Positions 28,141-36,921 of a DNA stretch of 64,000 bases are shown here, piece by piece (the stretch's first letter is position 1; each line of letters opens with the position of its first letter). Source of the DNA: Methyloterricola oryzae (lineage in GTDB: Bacteria; Pseudomonadota; Gammaproteobacteria; Methylococcales; Methylococcaceae); contig NZ_JYNS01000006.1 of the NCBI RefSeq assembly GCF_000934725.1, positions 62,001 through 126,000 on the forward strand. Direction: 5' to 3'. A program made the translations under genes and the position numbers. The notes beneath the pieces were generated by a model. It was not told the DNA's origin, made no database searches, and saw only the letters and a list, made by a program, of their open reading frames with translations.

Positions 28141-29259
28141 TCAAGGCCTGGCTGCCAAGACGTGGCGGTACAAACCGAGGTAACTTTCCGCCATTCGCCC
28201 GGCGGTGAAGTTCTCCAGATAACGCCGACGCGCATTGGAACCCCAACTTTCGCGATCTGTCTCCGAACCCGCCAGCCGATCCAAGGCTTGCCTTAGCGCC
28301 ATCGGGTCCTCTGGAGGAACCACCAAACCGGTTTCCTCGTGGAGATTGACGTACGTAGTGCCAGTGCCGATTTCGCAGGTCACCAGCGGCTTGCTGAACA
28401 TGGCCGCTTCCAGCAACGAAACACCAAAGGCCTCCGAACGGAGGTGGGAGGGCAGAAGCATGCCGCGGCACAGATGCAGCAAAGCCACTTTGTCCTTTTC
28501 AGGCAGTTCCCCGAGGAACATGACATTATCCATGTTGCTCGAAGCAGCCTCGGATTTAAGTTCGTCCAGGTTAGGGCCGCCACCCAGAATGACGACTTTG
28601 TGCACAGTGCCCCGGACTGCCTCCAACAGGTAGTGCAAACCTTTGTAATAGCGCACCACCCCGACGAAAAGGAAAAAATCGTCACCCAATTGTTTGCGCC
28701 AGTGATCCAGGCGCGACACATCCACTTTGGGATAGCTGTCCGGATCGATGCCAATGGGAATTACATGGGTCTTGTCGCTGAACGCCTGCAAAACCGGGCT
28801 GGTCGCCAGATAGTTGGGCGAGGTGGCGACAATGGCGTCGACGCTCCCGAGGAAGCGCTTCATCAGGGGGCGATAGAACATCATCAGGCGTTCCTGCTTG
28901 ACGATGTCGGAGTGATAGGTCAAAACCGTAGGCCGATTGGGTCTGCCGAGAAGATGCAAAAGATCGGCGAACGGCCACGGAAAATGGTAGTGCACCACAT
29001 CGGCCCAGGAAGCCAGTTCACGGAAGCGCAGCAATGAACTCAAGGAGAATCCGCAACCGGCCAACTCGAAATCCTGTTGGAACCACTGCAGTTCCACGCC
29101 ATCCAGCTCCTTCACCGCCGATCGCGGATTGCGGCTCAGAGCGAAGATGCGGTTCTCGATACCCAATTGCCGACCGCCGATACAGAGCTGCCGCATCACC
29201 TCCAGCAGCCCACCGCGGCACTCGGGATAATATGTTCTATAAACCTGCAGTACGCGCAA
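28141..29259 (-). CDS. GT4-family glycosyltransferase
   Basis: 372 residues. It has the N-terminal acceptor-domain pattern V-L-Q-V-Y-R-T-Y-Y-P with G-G-L-L-E-V, and the GT4 donor site V-G-V-V-R-Y-Y-K-G and S-E-A-F-G-V-S-L-L-E-A near residue 280. It is predicted to be a cytoplasmic retaining transferase using a nucleotide sugar. The start is TTG 29259, since an in-frame TAG lies four codons upstream and no other start is nearby. It is followed by the SDR gene 19 bases downstream. Confidence 0.88.
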   Translation of the reverse strand: MRVLQVYRTYYPECRGGLLEVMRQLCIGGRQLGIENRIFALSRNPRSAVKELDGVELQWFQQDFELAGCGFSLSSLLRFRELASWADVVHYHFPWPFADLLHLLGRPNRPTVLTYHSDIVKQERLMMFYRPLMKRFLGSVDAIVATSPNYLATSPVLQAFSDKTHVIPIGIDPDSYPKVDVSRLDHWRKQLGDDFFLFVGVVRYYKGLHYLLEAVRGTVHKVVILGGGPNLDELKSEAASSNMDNVMFLGELPEKDKVALLHLCRGMLLPSHLRSEAFGVSLLEAAMFSKPLVTCEIGTGTTYVNLHEETGLVVPPEDPMALRQALDRLAGSETDRESWGSNARRRYLENFTAGRMAESYLGLYRHVLAARP

Positions 29260-29352
29260 TGGCTCGTCCTAACTAAGTCGACCCGGTGGGAACTCCCGAC
29301 CGGCATTCAGGCTTCTTGCTCCAACGGCAGTTCGCCCGAAGCGAACTTCCTC

Positions 29353-29375
29353 ATTCCCATGCCCGGCGTGGGAAT
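29353..29375. repeat. REP-like palindrome
   Basis: A perfect 7-bp inverted repeat, attccca (29353-29359) and tgggaat (29369-29375), around a GC-rich loop, in the 182-base gap between two GT4 genes. The pattern (ATTCCCA, GC centre, TGGGAAT) resembles dispersed REP/BIME palindromes of gammaproteobacteria. Only one copy is seen here, so it could also be a transcript-end hairpin. Confidence 0.4.
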
Positions 29376-29441
29376 CGGAAAATCAATAAAGGTCCCAAGT
29401 GCGGAGCCCAAGGTGTGGGCTACCGATTTCCGCTGGGCCCA

Positions 29442-30767
29442 TCAACCTGTAATGGCGTGAATCTCGCCCGAAATGGAGCTGACGAATTCCGCCTGTAATC
29501 CCGGATGCAGAAACTCCGACAGAGTATCCGCAATGCCATCGACAAAATCCAGCACTTGCCCGTAATCCCTGATGTTTTCCAGGAACACCAGCAGGTTTGC
29601 CGCGTAGCGTTCGGCTGAGCAATGCTCTTGCGCCCACTGGAAGCCTGCTTCCGCGACCTGCGCCCTGTAGTCCGTGTCGTCAACGAGCCTTAGCAAGGCC
29701 TCGGCCAGAGCGCCTTCCTCATCCGCCATATCGATCTTGACCACACACTCGTCCGGCAACTCGTCATAAGATCCGATCCGGGTGACCACCACCGGCTTCC
29801 CAAAATACAGTTGCTCAACCAGGGAACCGCTGCTGGACTCGATGGACGGAAAGCGCAGGTTGAGACAGATGTCGGCGGCCTGAACATAGCTGTGCAGTGT
29901 GTGGTCATCGATAAATCCGGTGAAACGGACCTGCTCCTGTAACCCCAGGCGTTCGGCCTGTTGCATCAGGCTCTCCGTCGTCGACTGCAGGACTGTTCCG
30001 CCAGCTACGACATAAAAGACCCGGCCGCGGAGTTCTGGGCTTTCCGCAATGACATTGAGGATCCTGTCGATACGCTTGTTGGCGTTGATAAATCCATGGG
30101 AGAGGAGCACCAGCCGATCTTCGGGCAGCCCCAATTGCGACCGCGAAAGCAGAGGCAAGTCGCCGTATTCGAAATGGGTAATGTAGAACGGGTGGTGCAG
30201 GAAACGCACAGGGACGGGTTCGGCTTTGGGCGCAACCCGGTCGAACGCCTCCTGGGAATGAACGACGAGGCCGGTTGCATTCCAGATGCACGGCTCAAAC
30301 ATGGGGAAACTGGCTATTCGGTCCGTTTCCCACACCGGATGCTTGCGCCGAATTGCCTTCAGAGCCTCATTCTTGGCTTCGTTGCCGTAATAATGCCTGA
30401 ATACCTTGGCGTAGGCGGTCAATGATTCCAGCCCCGCCAGGTAGTGCCCGGCAAAAAAGTGATGCATGAATTTGTCATGCAAGATCACGACACCCCGAAG
30501 CCGCGCGTAGATCCAGTGGATCACCGAGTGAAAATCGGCATTGTTGCCCAGATTGTAAACCACGGCATCATATCCGCGCAGGGCCTCGACGCACGCGTCA
30601 TCCGGCAACAGCTCACGGACCTTAAGCCCCGGGACAACAAAATTGTCGTCAAGACGCTCGGACCACAGATCCACCTGCGCCAATCCCGAAAGGGCGCGCG
30701 TTGCCGCCAGGGTGAATTTGGAGATGCCTGAGCGCCTGCTCAGGGGCGAGCACCAGGCGATCTTCAT
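29442..30767 (-). CDS. GT4-family glycosyltransferase
   Basis: 441 residues from ATG 30767 (M-K-I-A-W-C-S-P), which overlaps the stop of the preceding glycosyltransferase as ATGA. The N-terminus S-R-R-S-G-I-S-K-F is a GT4 donor-loop variant. The C-terminal Rossmann half has V-L-L-S-H-G-F-I-N-A-N-K-R and E-S-S-S-G-S-L-V-E-Q-L-Y-F-G-K-P-V-V-V. About 60 residues follow the usual end of the fold. It is presumed to add one sugar of the surface glycan; donor and acceptor unknown. Confidence 0.87.
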   Translation of the reverse strand: MKIAWCSPLSRRSGISKFTLAATRALSGLAQVDLWSERLDDNFVVPGLKVRELLPDDACVEALRGYDAVVYNLGNNADFHSVIHWIYARLRGVVILHDKFMHHFFAGHYLAGLESLTAYAKVFRHYYGNEAKNEALKAIRRKHPVWETDRIASFPMFEPCIWNATGLVVHSQEAFDRVAPKAEPVPVRFLHHPFYITHFEYGDLPLLSRSQLGLPEDRLVLLSHGFINANKRIDRILNVIAESPELRGRVFYVVAGGTVLQSTTESLMQQAERLGLQEQVRFTGFIDDHTLHSYVQAADICLNLRFPSIESSSGSLVEQLYFGKPVVVTRIGSYDELPDECVVKIDMADEEGALAEALLRLVDDTDYRAQVAEAGFQWAQEHCSAERYAANLLVFLENIRDYGQVLDFVDGIADTLSEFLHPGLQAEFVSSISGEIHAITG

Positions 30768-31807
30768 GAGGTGAGAGATTCCACCACGTGAGCCCACGAC
30801 ATGCCAAGGTCCCGCATCAAATCGAAACCCTGCCTGCCCATCCGCTCCGCCAGCGCCTTGTCGGCTCCCAAGGTATCGACGGCATCGGCGACCGCCTTTG
30901 GATCCGGTGGGCGCACCAGACCTGTCTCCCGGTCACTGACGAACTCCAGGGGACCGGCAGAATCCTCGCAGGTAATGACGGCCTTGGCGCAGTGCATCCC
31001 TTCCAGGGTCACGTAGCCATAGTCCTCGTCCTGCGGCACATAGAGCACCCCTAATGCGCCGGCATAAAGTGCCCGCTTCTGCTCTTCGGTGATCCGTCCG
31101 AGGATCTCGACCTGGCCTTCCAGACGATGGGTCTCAATCATTGACCGCAAGCGCGCGGCGTATTCCTCCGACTCGGGCGGGCCCGCCAGCACAAGCCGAA
31201 CGCCGGACTTCACGTGGCGCATGGCCTCCACCGCCAGATGCTGGCGCTTTATCTCCGCCAGACGGCTGGGAAAGAACACATAGTCGCCGTATGCTCCAGG
31301 CTGAAGCAGATCCACGTGTGGAGGCGGGTGGTACAGGACTTCAGCGTCAATGCCGTTGAATTTTTTCAGTCGCGCGGCAACGGTCCTGGAATTGGCAAAA
31401 ACCTTTTTAGCCTCTGGAATGTACGTATTGTCGGCGCGGATGATGCTCTCGCGGATGTTGTTGCCGAACGCCACGTCTTCACCCATGGCCCCGGGCTTCC
31501 ACTGTTCATAGGCCAACCGGTGCTGATGCAGGATCCACAGCACCTTGTTGGGATGCTTGATGCAATAGGCCGGAAACTTGAGGCCTATCACCAAATCCAC
31601 TTTCTGGCCGAAGCTCTCGGTGATATCCAGCAACCTCACCGCGAGGATCTGGTCCAGAATTCGGCGCGGCGGATTCCAGTTGAACGGGATGCGCACCAGA
31701 TCGGCTTCATGTCCGGCGTCGCGCAAACTCGCAAGCAGATTGTCGGCATGATATTCCGCCCCTCCATGGACGAATGGCGCCTGCGTGTTCACGACCAGCA
31801 CCCTCAC
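30764..31807 (-). CDS. GT4-family glycosyltransferase
   Basis: 347 residues with V-N-T-Q-A-P-F-V-H-G-G-A-E-Y at the N-terminus (donor loop G-G-A-E) and the C-terminal site E-D-Y-G-Y-V-T-L-E-G-M. The start is placed at GTG 31807 so that V-R-V-L-V-V-N-T-Q begins the fold, with a run of nine G (31812-31820 on plus) acting as ribosome-binding site. A GTG at 31822 would translate through that run. The stop overlaps the next ATG by ATGA. The G-run beside the start could vary in length and alter expression. Confidence 0.85.
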   Translation of the reverse strand: MRVLVVNTQAPFVHGGAEYHADNLLASLRDAGHEADLVRIPFNWNPPRRILDQILAVRLLDITESFGQKVDLVIGLKFPAYCIKHPNKVLWILHQHRLAYEQWKPGAMGEDVAFGNNIRESIIRADNTYIPEAKKVFANSRTVAARLKKFNGIDAEVLYHPPPHVDLLQPGAYGDYVFFPSRLAEIKRQHLAVEAMRHVKSGVRLVLAGPPESEEYAARLRSMIETHRLEGQVEILGRITEEQKRALYAGALGVLYVPQDEDYGYVTLEGMHCAKAVITCEDSAGPLEFVSDRETGLVRPPDPKAVADAVDTLGADKALAERMGRQGFDLMRDLGMSWAHVVESLTS

Positions 31808-31876
31808 GACGCCCCCCCCCACATCACGCCGCCCACAGGCGCTTGACGGTGAGCAGCCAGCAGCGGCGCATTACGG

Positions 31877-32098
31877 TCATTCCCCATCATTCAATCGAAT
31901 CCCGTATCTAAGACGGAGGTAGAACCGCCGCAGGAAGGGCCCCGCCACGGGAATATGCTTGACGAACTTTTTCAACCGGAACCTCAGGTACATCATCCAG
32001 GGGTACAGGTCCTTTTCGGGCAAGGCGTCCCGACCCCGCTCGATCCCAAGATGCAGCAGGCGGTTGTTCATGCGCGATTGAATCAAGCGTGTATCCAT
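31877..32098 (-). CDS. Small basic hypothetical protein
   Basis: A possible 73-residue protein in the 350-base gap between two GT4 genes. It is rich in Arg and has a C-terminal helix K-F-V-K-H-I-P-V-A-G-P-F-L-R-R-F-Y. This helix resembles the I-P-V-L-G segment of the nearby DUF4214 protein and the tails of some glycan-locus proteins. No clear ribosome-binding site precedes ATG 32098. It may be a real small protein or the remnant of a longer one. Confidence 0.4.
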   Translation of the reverse strand: MDTRLIQSRMNNRLLHLGIERGRDALPEKDLYPWMMYLRFRLKKFVKHIPVAGPFLRRFYLRLRYGIRLNDGE

Positions 32099-32174
32099 GT
32101 TTGAAATGGCCGAGAATCAACAAAAGGGCGTGCCACCCACACTACAGAGTCCATAGCCACAATACATTGTCGCC

Positions 32175-33344
32175 TCACTGACCGGCGAGGCCGTGGTCCG
32201 CGGCAACTTGGCGATAAACAGCGAGGGTTTCCTCCACGAAGCGCGGCCAGGTAAATGCGGCCGCCCGGTTTTGCCCTGCCTCAACCGCGCGCCCCCTCGC
32301 CTGCTCGTCTTCCAAAAGCTGCTCCATCCCGTCCCGCAACGCCTCCTCTGCCATCGGGTCCACCAGCAGCGCCGCGCCACCCGCCACCTCCGGCAAGGAA
32401 CTGCGATTGGATGTGATCACCGGAACGCCGCTAGCCATCGCCTCAAGTACCGGGAGGCCGAATCCCTCCGAAAACGACGGATAAGCAAACAGCCGTGCGC
32501 CGCTGTAGAACAGCGGGAGTTGAGCTTCTGGCACATACCCCAGATATTTGCATCGCCCCCTCGCCGCAAGCTCGGCAATTTGACGGTGAATCGCCTCACT
32601 CTTCCAACCGTGATCGCCTATCAACACCAGCGGATAGCGATCCTGGAGACTGGCGGGTAGCGACCCAAACGCAGCCAGCAAACCGCCAATATTCTTGCGC
32701 GGCTCGATCGTGGCAACGCACAGGCAGTATTGCCCCGGAGTGACGCCATATGCCCGCAGTTCCTCAAGCTCGGATTCAGCTCTCGGCGTGTACCGCGCAT
32801 CAACCCCCAGATGGGTGACGCTGACCCGCTCCTTCGCAAGACCAAAGGTTTCAACCAGGTCCTGCCGCACATAATCCGAAACGACGACGATATGGTCGGA
32901 ACGCTCGACCGCCGCCGGCAACTCGCGCCCCATGAAGGCGACGCGGTCAGCCGGATGAAACTCCGGATGGTGCACAACCGACAGGTCGTGAATGGTGGCG
33001 ATCGTCGGTCCGTTGAACGGCACCATGTAAAAGTTGGGTGAATGATACAGGAAGCCCTGAAGCTTGCGCACTTCACGCGAGAACCTGTAACGGCTCGCGC
33101 GTTGATACAGTCTGCGCAGGACACCGCTGAAAGGCACATGGGCGATATTGCGCCTAAGCACAGCGGAAGGCCGCATGGGATCGAGCAGACTTTCTGGATC
33201 CTCGATCCAGCGCGCCATGGCAAAAAATCGCGCATCGATGCCTTCGGCCCGGCGCCGGCGCAAGCCCGCCGCCAGTTCATAGGCATAGCGGCCAATGCCG
33301 GTCAGCGGCTGGGAAATGGCGTCCACACCGAGGATAACCTTCAT
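32175..33344 (-). CDS. GT4-family glycosyltransferase
   Basis: 389 residues from ATG 33344 (M-K-V-I-L-G-V-D-A-I), with AGGGGG ten bases upstream. It is typical GT4: T-G-I-G-R-Y-A-Y-E-L at the N-terminus and I-E-P-R-K-N-I-G-G-L in the middle. The E-x7-E donor site is in S-F-S-E-G-F-G-L-P-V-L-E-A-M-A-S-G-V-P-V. It is close to mannosyltransferases of the WbdA/WbaZ-like group, but that level is inference. The ATG overlaps the stop of the upstream 560-residue glycosyltransferase (ATGA), so the two are coupled. Confidence 0.9.
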   Translation of the reverse strand: MKVILGVDAISQPLTGIGRYAYELAAGLRRRRAEGIDARFFAMARWIEDPESLLDPMRPSAVLRRNIAHVPFSGVLRRLYQRASRYRFSREVRKLQGFLYHSPNFYMVPFNGPTIATIHDLSVVHHPEFHPADRVAFMGRELPAAVERSDHIVVVSDYVRQDLVETFGLAKERVSVTHLGVDARYTPRAESELEELRAYGVTPGQYCLCVATIEPRKNIGGLLAAFGSLPASLQDRYPLVLIGDHGWKSEAIHRQIAELAARGRCKYLGYVPEAQLPLFYSGARLFAYPSFSEGFGLPVLEAMASGVPVITSNRSSLPEVAGGAALLVDPMAEEALRDGMEQLLEDEQARGRAVEAGQNRAAAFTWPRFVEETLAVYRQVAADHGLAGQ

Positions 33345-35023
33345 GGGGCGCAAACCCCCTCTGCTGCGCGCGCATCAGGCGGCCAAAAGGCACGCTGCAG
33401 ATTGTCGGCCAGTGCAAGGCGTTCGCGCTCGTGGGTCAGGAGGTAGCCAATGCAAGCCGCCGCCTCATGGGCGTCGGCAAAATAAAGGCCACAGTTCCGC
33501 GCCCTACACTCGGTCGTCAACAAGTCGCAACTCTCGGGTACCAGCAGCGGAAGAACATAGCGTCCGGCAGCGGCAAGCGCAGCCCACTGATCCATGGGAC
33601 CGGATACCCAAAGCAGGGCTGCCTCTCCCATCTGCGACTCGGTCAGCCAGTCGGCCATAACGATCAGTGGCGCCTGACCAGTGTAATACAGCGGCAGCAG
33701 TTGCAACGCCTCCGCAACGAGCGTGTCCACGTGCGCTCCCAAGCAAGCAATAAGCTTCTGCTCTGACTGCTCTGATCCTGCAACGGCGGCTGGGCTTTCG
33801 AGAACATCTGAGTACAGGTGCTCCAATTTATCCACCTGCATTTGAAACGAATTGTCCCGCATCCTTTCTCGCGCGGCCTTGCCAAATGCCTCGATCAACT
33901 CCGGCGCTTCGATCAAGGCGTCCATCTTTTCGGCCAGATCGGCGGAATTCCCGGCCTCGAACAGATAGCCCGTCTTGCCATCCTCGACCAATTCGGGAAT
34001 CCCTCCCAAGTTCGAGGCGATGACCGCCACGCCGCTGGCCATCGCCTCGGTGATCGACACTGGCTGGTTCTCCGGCCAGATGGAAGGCAGCACGAATACA
34101 TCCGTCTCCCGCAGAACGCCGGGGATATCGCTATTGGTCAGCTTTCCCCTGAAATGGAGCAAGGCCTCGCAGCGATGCTGGCGCAACTGCTTCTGATATT
34201 CGGGCAACTGGCCCCCATCACCGACCAGAGTCACCTCCATACGACTCCGATGGCGAAGCAACGGGAGAGCGCCTAACAACACATGAACACCTTTATGTCG
34301 TCCAAACGTTCCAATGAAGGTGAACCGAACCTTTCCCGCAACTGGATTCCGGCTCAAATTGGTATAACGTTCCAGATCAAGGCCATTCCAGATCACCCGC
34401 ATCTTTCCTGCCGGGAAACCGGCGCGCAGATACGCATCCGCCAAGTACTGGCTGGGTGACACAAATACATCGACTTCGCGCATCATGAGAGAGAAGTAAT
34501 CCTGACGCAAATGGATAGGGACATGGCGGCCCCCTCCATCAAGCACCTCCGATTGACACCCGCTGCAGGCGCTGAAATCGGAACACAGCGTCTCATCGGC
34601 TTTGACGAGCGTGTTTCGCAGACAAAACCCCCAATGATCATGGAGCGTCATCAGCGTCCGCGCGCCGAACTCCCTCGCCATCCTGATGATCCTTAGCGAG
34701 AGCCCGGCCAAATTGTGAAAGTGAACGATGTGAGGTCGAAAATCGATCAGCAGCTTTTCAAAGTATTCTTCGACTCGAGGCTGAGCAAAATTGACGGCTT
34801 CACTGCGGCAATCAGCCTGGGTCAACAGGACGCGAAAAACGTCCAGACCCTCATAGCGGTCGATGCTCAAATCATGTCGCGGCGTTGCTTGGGCGCGTTC
34901 ACCGGCAAAGACTCGAACGTCGTGCCCTCTTTGCTTCAGCACCAGCCCCTGATAGTGCGCCACTAGCTCGGCGCCGCCAACAAAATTCGGCGGATAGGCG
35001 TTACAACAGAGAAGAATACGCAC
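33341..35023 (-). CDS. GT4-family glycosyltransferase with C-terminal extension
   Basis: 560 residues. Residues 1-385 form a normal GT4 enzyme (F-V-G-G-A-E-L-V-A-H at the N-terminus, G-T-F-G-R-H-K-G-V-H-V-L and W-P-E-N-Q-P-V-S-I-T-E-A-M-A-S-G). The last 170 residues resemble a second, incomplete Rossmann half (P-L-I-V-M-A-D-W-L, L-L-W-V-S-G-P-M-D, Y-V-L-P-L-L-V-P). That extension may be a degenerate glycosyltransferase-like domain. It is the first gene of the minus-strand run ending at the SDR gene and is divergent from the DUF4214 gene. Confidence 0.85.
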   Translation of the reverse strand: MRILLCCNAYPPNFVGGAELVAHYQGLVLKQRGHDVRVFAGERAQATPRHDLSIDRYEGLDVFRVLLTQADCRSEAVNFAQPRVEEYFEKLLIDFRPHIVHFHNLAGLSLRIIRMAREFGARTLMTLHDHWGFCLRNTLVKADETLCSDFSACSGCQSEVLDGGGRHVPIHLRQDYFSLMMREVDVFVSPSQYLADAYLRAGFPAGKMRVIWNGLDLERYTNLSRNPVAGKVRFTFIGTFGRHKGVHVLLGALPLLRHRSRMEVTLVGDGGQLPEYQKQLRQHRCEALLHFRGKLTNSDIPGVLRETDVFVLPSIWPENQPVSITEAMASGVAVIASNLGGIPELVEDGKTGYLFEAGNSADLAEKMDALIEAPELIEAFGKAARERMRDNSFQMQVDKLEHLYSDVLESPAAVAGSEQSEQKLIACLGAHVDTLVAEALQLLPLYYTGQAPLIVMADWLTESQMGEAALLWVSGPMDQWAALAAAGRYVLPLLVPESCDLLTTECRARNCGLYFADAHEAAACIGYLLTHERERLALADNLQRAFWPPDARAAEGVCAP

Positions 35024-35166
35024 CAGTTACAGCTTCAAAATGCTTTATCATCGTGCGGCAGGGCACGCAACGGCACATTGCGAACTGAAAATCCAACAGC
35101 TTGCTCTTGCGGTAGGCTCACGTAGGCCAGCTTTATAGCACGTTTCCAACCATTGCCGTCGACGAT

Positions 35167-35856
35167 ATGAATTCAGACTCGCCTGAGCCGATTAGAACCG
35201 AATCCATTATGCGCTCGGTGCGCAACAATGTTGAACTTAAGAAGATCGTCACGGGATCGCATTTACCCTCCCCTCCTGGGAAGCAACTCCCGCCATCGCC
35301 CAATAACGACTCACTGCCATCATCCGAAACTCATGTCGAATTGCCCGAGTTTTCTCGCAAGAACGGCTACGCCGCTGAAGAACTCCTGCGATTCAATGAC
35401 AAGGCGTTCATACGATGCGCCTACTTGGCCGCCCTCAATCGCGATCCAGATATAGAAGGTAGCGCTTATTACTTGGAGCAGATTCGACTGGGTCGCTTGG
35501 AAAAAATCGAGGTCCTAGGGCGACTGCGTTATTCTGCAGAAGGACGAAGGCAGGGAGTAACGATCAAAGGCCTTACGGCTCGCTTTGCCTTGCGCTTAGC
35601 CATGAGAATTCCAGTTCTTGGTTACGTTCTGGAATCCGCATGGTTGCTGTTCACTTTGCCGAGCGTGGCACGCAAACTCCGCGCGCTGGAAGCCGCGCTG
35701 CACGAGGAAACGTCCCGACTTACCGAAATGATCGAGGCTCATAAATTACAACAGCTGCAAGCGACCCACGCCATCGCGAAAGCCTTGGACGATCATCTCC
35801 ATAACGGATCTGGAGTATCCTCAGTGCCTGATGCTCCGCACGAAGACGTCCCTTAA
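35167..35856 (+). CDS. DUF4214-like domain protein
   Basis: 229 residues and the only plus-strand gene in the polysaccharide region. A disordered Pro/Ser-rich N-terminus (to about residue 60) is followed by F-I-R-C-A-Y-L-A-A-L-N-R-D-P-D-I-E-G-S-A-Y-Y-L, the core of DUF4214, a helical domain often found in surface-glycan and S-layer loci. Then come a hydrophobic helix (I-P-V-L-G-Y-V-L-E-S-A-W-L-L-F) and a C-terminal coiled-coil-like stretch. No enzyme motif is seen. It may be a scaffold for glycosyltransferases. Confidence 0.7.
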   Translation: MNSDSPEPIRTESIMRSVRNNVELKKIVTGSHLPSPPGKQLPPSPNNDSLPSSETHVELPEFSRKNGYAAEELLRFNDKAFIRCAYLAALNRDPDIEGSAYYLEQIRLGRLEKIEVLGRLRYSAEGRRQGVTIKGLTARFALRLAMRIPVLGYVLESAWLLFTLPSVARKLRALEAALHEETSRLTEMIEAHKLQQLQATHAIAKALDDHLHNGSGVSSVPDAPHEDVP

Positions 35857-35865
35857 CATTAAGAG

Positions 35866-36858
35866 CTAGGTTCGAGTTGGACGCCAGCGTCCGTCTTTTG
35901 TTGCCCGATCCAGTGAAATTCGACGGATCAGCCAGTCTGGAAGTCGATCATGCCGGCCCCCAAGATAGAACCCGAATTGCTGGAAGAAATTATGGACCGG
36001 CGAGCGAAGCATCCAATATACGTGTTCGAGCGCCTTTCCCAGTCCAATAGAATAGGTCCAATCATATTGCGTCCGCCGGAAAGACTCCGTTAGTGCCGTC
36101 ATAAGCGTAGGACAAGGGTCAAAGTTGAAACCAGCCTTCAACGCAATAGCCTCATCGAATGCCCTGCGCGCACTCTCCACTACAGAGTATTGATGTGAGT
36201 GAAAAACTGCAGCCTCATCGCAGTACGCCTTAGCGTAACCCGCCTCGATAACCGTACGTGCCCAGTGTTGATCTTCCGCATAATCCACATCAGGAAACGG
36301 AAATTTCTCCCAGACACTCCGACGGATACAGGCATTGCTATTCGAGAAAAAATGCAGAACCCGTCGATAGCGCTCGTCCGATCGGTAGCGCTCGGCGTCG
36401 TCGAGCCTAAGCATGCGAGGCCACTTCAGAAACTTGTCGAAATGTGCACTCAGGTCACGGGCTGTGTACGGATCGGCCTCAGGGTAAGGTAGTTGCCGAC
36501 CGAACGCGCCGGCGACGTCGTCCCGCTGCTCGACAGCAGCGACCAACTTTGAGAGCCATTGACGACTCGCCGGTAGCGCATCCTGCGTGAGAAGCACCAC
36601 GAACTCACCCTCCGTGAGCGAAATGGCTAGATTCCGCGTACGGCCATGACCAAAATCCTCGGCAACAATCGAATGCACTCTAATCCCCCGTTGCCGGCAA
36701 TACTCCAATGTGCCGTCAGTCGAGCTTGAATCCACTACCAGTATGTCATACCGCCAAGCCACCTCTTGATCGGAAAGGGCTTGTAGCACAAGCTGAAACA
36801 CCCTTCCCCCATTCTTTGTCGGTATAACGACTATGGCCTTTGTTCCTTCAGTCATCAT
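35866..36858 (-). CDS. GT2-family glycosyltransferase (rhamnosyltransferase-like)
   Basis: 330 residues with a GT-A fold. It has V-V-I-P-T-K-N-G-G at the N-terminus, V-D-S-S-S-T-D-G-T-L, a D-x-D-like L-T-Q-D-A-L-P-A-S and an acceptor-side segment E-D-Q-H-W-A-R. The G-H-G-R-T-R-N-L-A motif is characteristic of the group that includes dTDP-rhamnosyl transferases. That donor is inferred, although a rhamnan-synthesis-F gene further right agrees with it. The gene converges tail to tail with the DUF4214 gene, nine bases apart. Confidence 0.85.
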   Translation of the reverse strand: MMTEGTKAIVVIPTKNGGRVFQLVLQALSDQEVAWRYDILVVDSSSTDGTLEYCRQRGIRVHSIVAEDFGHGRTRNLAISLTEGEFVVLLTQDALPASRQWLSKLVAAVEQRDDVAGAFGRQLPYPEADPYTARDLSAHFDKFLKWPRMLRLDDAERYRSDERYRRVLHFFSNSNACIRRSVWEKFPFPDVDYAEDQHWARTVIEAGYAKAYCDEAAVFHSHQYSVVESARRAFDEAIALKAGFNFDPCPTLMTALTESFRRTQYDWTYSIGLGKALEHVYWMLRSPVHNFFQQFGFYLGGRHDRLPDWLIRRISLDRATKDGRWRPTRT

Positions 36859-36921
36859 GCCGACAATCGGTTTGAACCAATAACAACCTAGGAGAAATCT
36901 ACAACTGCAAGCAATTGCAGA

